Under the pieces are notes generated by a model that was given only the letters and a program-made list of their open reading frames with translations, was not told the origin of the DNA and made no database searches. Made by a program: the position numbers and the translations under genes. From contig NOWV01000077.1 in assembly GCA_003344405.1 (NCBI GenBank), positions 281,396 to 345,395 on the forward strand: a DNA stretch of 64,000 bases, read 5' to 3'. This DNA is from Trichoplax sp. H2 (taxonomy: Eukaryota; Placozoa; Uniplacotomia; Trichoplacea). Within the stretch, counting starts at the first letter, position 1. Every line of letters starts with the position of its first letter. Positions 58,119-64,000 of the stretch are shown here, one piece after another.

Positions 58119-59264
58119 TAATTAGACAGAAACGTTGCAAAATGGCTAACCAAATTGGAATGTTGGAAAGTGATAATCACTTGTATATCAAGATTTACTT
58201 TACCATCTTGTTTATTGGACATCTTCCCATTGCTAACCTTACCAATGAGTAAAAGCATTCTCGATTGATTGACCAAGCTTCCATGACATGATCCAATGCC
58301 ATGCAAATCCATAGTAGGTCTCCATGGCGATAATTTATGTGCATATTAAATCAATGGATATCCAGCAATATGGGAGTGATTGTAAGCGTCCTAGACAATA
58401 ACAATATTGAATGACTAGTTTACGACGCCATTTGAATTGCCATGCCGATTGGCATAGCCATTTCTTACTGAAATCATATCACAACTAGTCTTGATATTAG
58501 TTAGACTATTCGATCGGCACTGATTGAAGATAGTCCTTACCTTCCTAGGATATTACTGGAGGATGCGCATGAATTGATGATTCTTCTAGGTAGTTTAAGT
58601 CTATTAGCTAGCCTCCATGCAGCTTCGGTGTTGCAAGGCCATTTTCTTTCTCAAGGCTTGTTGTTCAGCATTTCATGATCGTTTTCTCATTTTATCCTTT
58701 TCTCCATAGGAAAACAACTTCATCCTTATTCAATTTAGCAGATCGAATCGATCGAATCCTTGTCATCGTGATATCGGTAGATAGGTCGATTGGAGATTAA
58801 AATTGGGTCAAGAACCCACTCCAAAATTGCAGGATTACACGTCGTCCTTGTTGGAAAGATCCAATTGCTAATCCAATCTCCATTTTCATCATTCTATTAG
58901 CCAATTGAAGTTGGATGTAAGTAGGAATAAATTGACTTGGTTAACGAGGAATGGCATTTCGTTATTGGATCCCATTCGATGCATATCTTAATTGTCAGCA
59001 TTAATTACTTTATACAGAAATTATTTTATCAAGGAAAAGCAAGCAAACACGCTATACAATAAACTGTTTTTAAATTGTGAATGTCCAGCAAGTTGCAATT
59101 GCTATCCACCTGAATTTTTTTTCTTTCCTTTTTTCTTTTTTGATTTGCAATTGTTGAATCAGTGGGTCATTAATTGATCTAATTATCCGTTGGCCTAGCG
59201 CGAGTGCTAGTGAGATAACTTTCCTATCGGACAAGCTGAAATTGATCCTGTTGTTGATAGTACC
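58119..59264. other. Upstream flank of filamin
   Basis: No gene is seen; short open frames at 58109-58312 and 59070-59276 on the minus strand have no recognisable content. The stretch should contain the filamin promoter and 5' UTR, but no TATA box or initiator was identified. Confidence 0.4.
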
Positions 59265-62200
59265 ATGGAGGAACAAGGCAAAGAGAAAATGGACGATCGG
59301 CTATCTTCCATCGGTGATTCATCAGAAGCAATAACACTATCCGATGAAGAAAAATCGACACCGTCCTTGGATAGTCATACATCTAATGATGCTGCTTTAC
59401 GTTTTTCTACAACCATGGCAGAACAAGCGCAAAAATGGGCTAAAATTCAACAGAAAACCTTTACCAATTGGTGTAATGATAACTTAAAAGAGTCCGGTAC
59501 CACGGTCCAAGATTTAGCCAAGGATTTAGAAGATGGAATAGTTCTAATTAAATTAGTTGAAACGTTATCCGGTCGTAAAGTTGGTCGATATCATCGTAAA
59601 GTCAAGAACAAGCCTCAAAAATTGGAAAATGTGGCTAAAGCGTTGAAAGCCATCGCTAACGATACAGTCCAATTAGTCAATATCGGTAAGTAGTTTTATC
59701 TTGTTGCTATCGATGACATCGGATAGAAATTTTCATTTCCTCTGCAAACAGAGACGCCATGCTATGATTAAGATAGTTCAATCTCAAACTCTTTCCTTTT
59801 TGACATCATGGAGCTCATGATGGAGGACTTGATTGAAGGTTAAATCGATTGAGGACTCGGCATATTTCAATTTTACCCCTGTTTTATTGACTAGTCGATT
59901 TGAAATTGAATCGATCCATCGTTCCATTTTTTTTTTTCCCCCTCTTTTCCACTTAATATCCTATAAAACTGATTTAAATTGGACAATGATTTATTTCTTC
60001 ATACCTTGACTTCAAGATCGAATGGATTAACATCGATGCTTTTAGTTTAATATTTATAAGATTCTCATGCAATAGGCAAAAAATGATTGTACCTTTAGCG
60101 ATAGACTACAAGAGAAAAATGACCTCGATATGAATGTAGGAAGCCATGGACTACCGTGAGCGTAGAGTTTGTAAAAGTTCACTTCTTCAGCTATTAATGC
60201 TGTCTAGTCGGGCAAATTAACTATTCTGATCCTACTGGTAAATTGCAATCGACTACCATCCTATTTTACAGTAAAAGAGAGCGAGAAAAGGGTCAGGGTT
60301 ACTGCTAAACTGGTGCACATTTGATCGTCTCATTCAAGTCATCTCATTGATGATGTTGAAAAAAATTTCTCGAGCATCATTACTTAATTAATTATCGTTA
60401 CAACATCATATCCAAAAGTTTAAACTTGAGTTTGCCAACATTAGACGATATATATCTTCGTAGCCATTTTACTTTACTCAATTCCAACCGATTGCAGGCT
60501 TAAAGTGTTCGACGATGAGTGATTAGCACCATTTTGTGTTGAAATCATAGAGGGAGATTACTTTTAGTTGGAAAATGAACGACAGCTGGATAGCGTTGTG
60601 CACTGCAGTAGGCACTTGTAAGATTCGAAGAAATTCTCGTCCAAATCTTGGTTCTCGCTATTCCATCCAGGTTGATGAAAGCACCCTAGACAGATCCATG
60701 CATCAATATTCAATGAAGTACTCTCCTCTTTCGCACAGAAATATTAGGCTAGGACTAATTAGCGCCATTTTATGTTCAAACCTTCTACTGAGATTGATTA
60801 CTTTGATGAAGTAGAAGACTAGAGCGTTGTAGCAAAGGCTTGAAAGAGTTGGAAAAATTGTCCTACATGTCCCTGCTTATAGCTATTGCATCCATGTTCC
60901 TGAAAGGATCCTAGACAGATACACTAATCAATATGAAATAGAAATCGAGAAAGATTGCTTTTATCGTTATAGCAAGGAATAGATGCGTCAAGATGATACC
61001 ATCTTGCTTTGTACAAGAAGGGATAGCTTAGGATTTCATTTTAAATTAGTAAGAGCTCTAAATTGAATTGGATCTTTCTCCCAATTTTTATCCATCGTAT
61101 TCGTTTAAACTGCTACGGTGCCTAAAGATAGTCTTTAGTTATAAGCAGACCATGATGAGTTTAATTATGCCTTGACAGCTTGTATGCAAAAATCGATCGA
61201 TTCCATCAACACAAGATTGATTCAGAATGAGCGATAGTTTAATATCATTGGAGTTGTTGCTTACCCAAATACCGACCTATCATAACAGCACTACTCGCTA
61301 AAGGATTGAGAATTGGTTTAAGTACCCACGCAAGGCTGTTGATAGACCAACGATGAAAAAGATCGATGGAGGCTTATGGCATTACTTATCGGATTAACGA
61401 TTAAGTTTTTAAGTCAAGAATTGATGACCAACGCTGGATTGGCTCAGTAGAAGGAGTGTCTTGAAATGAATGATAGAACACCATGAAATACTCACAATAT
61501 AACGGCAAAAACGATAGATAGAACCCTGATGGCAATTTCTGCCATGGTTTCATGGATTATGGACTCTTTCGATGGTCTAGATTTTATAGCATTTTCAGTA
61601 AACGTTCCATTTGCCTTTTCTTAAACGTTCACCGCCATGACAGCACTGAGAGTAGAGAATATGATGAAATATTGACATGATCCTCAAGATCGACTTATGA
61701 TGGAGTTTACATGATAACTGATGATTCGTTTAGAGTCGGCAAGATTGGAACAACATTAAAATTGATTCCTAGTAAGACGTCTAATAGAACTTCCGTCATT
61801 AAAGTAAAGTCGATAATGAAATATGGTATTTGCATTCGATTTTTAAACAGACCCATGATCACTAGATTTGGATAAAGTTTGACAGGATCATTTTGTTAGA
61901 TCAATCACTGTATCATTAAGCTAGAGTGGGCAAGATTGGAATAAAATGAAAGACGTCTAATAGGACTACCGTCATTAAATTAGAGTCTGTAATGAAATAC
62001 TGGCATTCGATTTTTATACAGGCCCATGATTAATAGAATTGGATGGAGTTTTACATCATCATTTCGTTAGATCCATGACTGTATGATTAGATTACAGTCG
62101 GCAAGACGATGGCTAGAATTGGATGGAGTTTTTACATTATCATTTCAGTAGATCCGGGACTGTATGATTACGTTAGAGTCGGTAAGACGATGGCTAGATT

Positions 62201-64000
62201 TGGATGGAGTTTTACATCATCATTTTAGCAGATCATTGACTGTATGATTAGGTTAGAGTCGGCAAGACGATGACTAGAATTGGATGGAGTTTTACATCAT
62301 CATTTAAGCAGATCATTAACTGTATGATTAGGTTAGAATCGGCAAGAACTAGACGAAAGTTTTACATTATCATTTCAGTAGATCATTGACTGTATGATTA
62401 AGTTAGAGTCGGCTAGACGATAACACAAATTGGATCGAGTTTTACATCATCATTTCGTTAGATCAATGACTGTATGATTAGATTACAGTCGGCAAGACGA
62501 TGGCTAGAATTGGATGGAGTTTTACATGATCATTATAGTAGATCAATGACTGTATGATTAGGTTAGAGTCAGCAGGACGATGACTAGAATTGGATAAAGT
62601 TTTACATGATCATTTTAGTAGATCAATCGCAGTTTAATTAACTCAGAGTTGGCAAGATAGGATCAACATTGCATTTCTTCCTTGTAAGGCGTCCAGCAGA
62701 ACCACCTTAATTCAATTAGAGTCAATCATGAAATGCTCGCCTCTTGTATTATAGAAACCGATGATCATTAGAATAGATGGAGTTATAGGGGTCCATTTTA
62801 GTAGATCAATCGTGATTGGGTGGATAGGAAATTGGCAAGATTTTAGTAATACTACAAGTGGTTATTCGATATATATTTGAACGAGAATAAGATGGAGGGC
62901 CGCGAGCATCAGGTGTTATGGAGATCAACTTGGGATCAAGGCGTAGCAGCAGGACATTTTTTATCCTCGCTTTAATTCTCCACTGTGTGATCTATTCAAT
63001 CAGACTAGGCATTAACTCAACAGATTTAGACCCTAATATTTATTTTTCTCTCCTTGTTTATTTTAGCTCATCATTTTTAATCTCTTCTGTAAGCTAATTG
63101 TCCACTAATTATAATATTATCAACTAATCAACATCGATATTTAACTTTGAGTAATACATTGGTATAGAGTTGTAAGTAATTGGGGTTAAAAATCGATCAC
63201 GGCTTGACGTCCATTCAAATGAATATCAAAAAGAAGGCCAAGTAAATAGTAATAGTAGACGTATTATTCAAATAGGTTGGATAGAAAGTCGATCAATATC
63301 TATCACAGCATGATCTAGAACTAAGTCATCGATATATTGAAATTTAGATAGCACGATTGAACGATGGCAAGGTTGCAATTTTCTACATGGATAACAGGTG
63401 TTTTTACCGAGATGGAGAGTAGGAAATTCATCACTCGTTGACTATCTTCCATATCGATTCTATATCGATCTTCAAGCATAGATTATTCTTTCTTACAAAC
63501 TTATCCCAACTACTCGTTTAACAACTTTGCTTTGATCATTACTATTGCTTAATAATAATATAGTAACGTAATTAATGTCGATGCATTTTTACTCATTTGT
63601 CAAATAGGGAACGAAGATATCGTCAATGGCAACTTGAAACTAATTTTAGGCCTGATATGGAGACTAATTTTAACCTACCAAATTAAAGTCAAGACCGATT
63701 CAAGCGACAAGCATAAAGCATCGGCGAAATCGTTAATGATGACATGGATTCAATCCATCATGCCAGCTTGTCGTGTCCGAAATTTAAATAAAGATTGGAA
63801 TACAGGAATTCCACTATGCGCCCTTGTCGATCATATTCAACCAGGTGTCTGTCCTCAATGGACTAGCTTAGATTCTCGCAATCGATTAAACAATGCTCGA
63901 TTGGGCATGAATATTGCCGAAGAGAAACTTGGTGTTCCACAAGTTTTATCCCCGGAAGATTTAATTAGCCCTGAATTAGATGATCTTAGCATGCTAACCT
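59265..64000 (+). CDS. FLNA: Filamin, 5' end (CH1 and most of CH2; runs off right edge)
   Basis: Filamins crosslink actin filaments and anchor membrane receptors. Exon 1 is 59265-59685 (140 codons plus 1 nt) and exon 2 begins at 63608 in matching phase. An acidic, serine-rich leader of about 60 residues precedes CH1, which shows KIQQKTFTNWCNDNL, DLEDGIVLIKLVE and KLENVAKAL; CH1 is completed in exon 2 by the actin-binding segment GNLKLILGLIWRLIL. CH2 shows GWIQ-like TWIQSIMP, DWNTGIPLCALVDHI, GVCPQW and LGVPQVLSPEDL. The tandem CH pair, spacing and these words match filamin better than spectrin or alpha-actinin. Start context ACCATGG is good. The immunoglobulin-like repeats lie beyond the window, and the FLNA, B or C paralogue is not distinguishable. 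Intron 1 (59686-63607) is much longer than other introns here. Confidence 0.93.
61998..62650. repeat. 80-bp tandem array in filamin intron 1
   Basis: ACTGTATGATTA recurs with 80-bp spacing (one 70-bp step) from about 62078 to 62548, with a degenerate end copy near 62628 and an older relative near 61906. The unit also contains GTTAGAGTCGGCAAGACGATG and GGATGGAGTTTTACATCATCATTT. About eight copies. Confidence 0.93.

Overview
The window looks like the nuclear genome of an early-branching animal. It is AT-rich, its genes are cut into many short exons by short GT-AG introns, and all six recognisable protein genes are animal or eukaryotic families (SORL1, U2AF1, PEN-2, a PDZ-RGS RhoGEF, DDX3, filamin). 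A placozoan such as Trichoplax is my best guess, based on intron-rich, compact genes whose order partly resembles vertebrates; I cannot confirm this. Gene models were built by eye from splice-site phase and similarity to remembered family sequences, so exon edges may be off by a few bases.

Layout. 6-4249 (-): 5' part of a SORL1/SorLA-type VPS10 receptor running off the left edge. 5030-5118 (+): intron-containing tRNA-Arg(UCU). 7508-12356 (-): a complete U2AF1 gene of 12 exons, 238 aa. 13008-14829 (+): a complete PEN-2 (gamma-secretase subunit) gene of 3 exons, 101 aa, head-to-head with U2AF1 across 651 bp. 14830-19294: gene-poor, with GTAC-palindrome clusters and three 189-bp tandem units. 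19295-20371 (-): probable uncharacterised spliced gene; its upstream side to 24087 is unresolved. 24088-36386 (+): a RhoGEF of about 60 exons and about 1500 aa with PDZ, RGS, C1, DH and PH domains (ARHGEF11/12, DRhoGEF2 family). 38441-39783: pentamer-rich minisatellite with a 20-N assembly gap flanked by duplicated sequence. 44170-50465 (+): DDX3/PL10 DEAD-box helicase with its initiator exon not found. 50466-59264: gene-poor, with three tandem arrays, two of them apparently diverged copies of one satellite family. 59265-64000 (+): 5' end of a filamin gene (CH1 and most of CH2) with a 3.9-kb first intron carrying an 80-bp tandem array.

The genes are housekeeping or cell-biology genes and not one operon-like system. 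The most interesting signals are in gene order. U2AF1 and PEN-2 form a divergent pair like human U2AF1L4-PSENEN, and SORL1 and the ARHGEF12-type RhoGEF, which lie near each other on human chromosome 11, lie 20 kb apart here. SORL1 and PEN-2 both act on APP-type membrane proteins in mammals.
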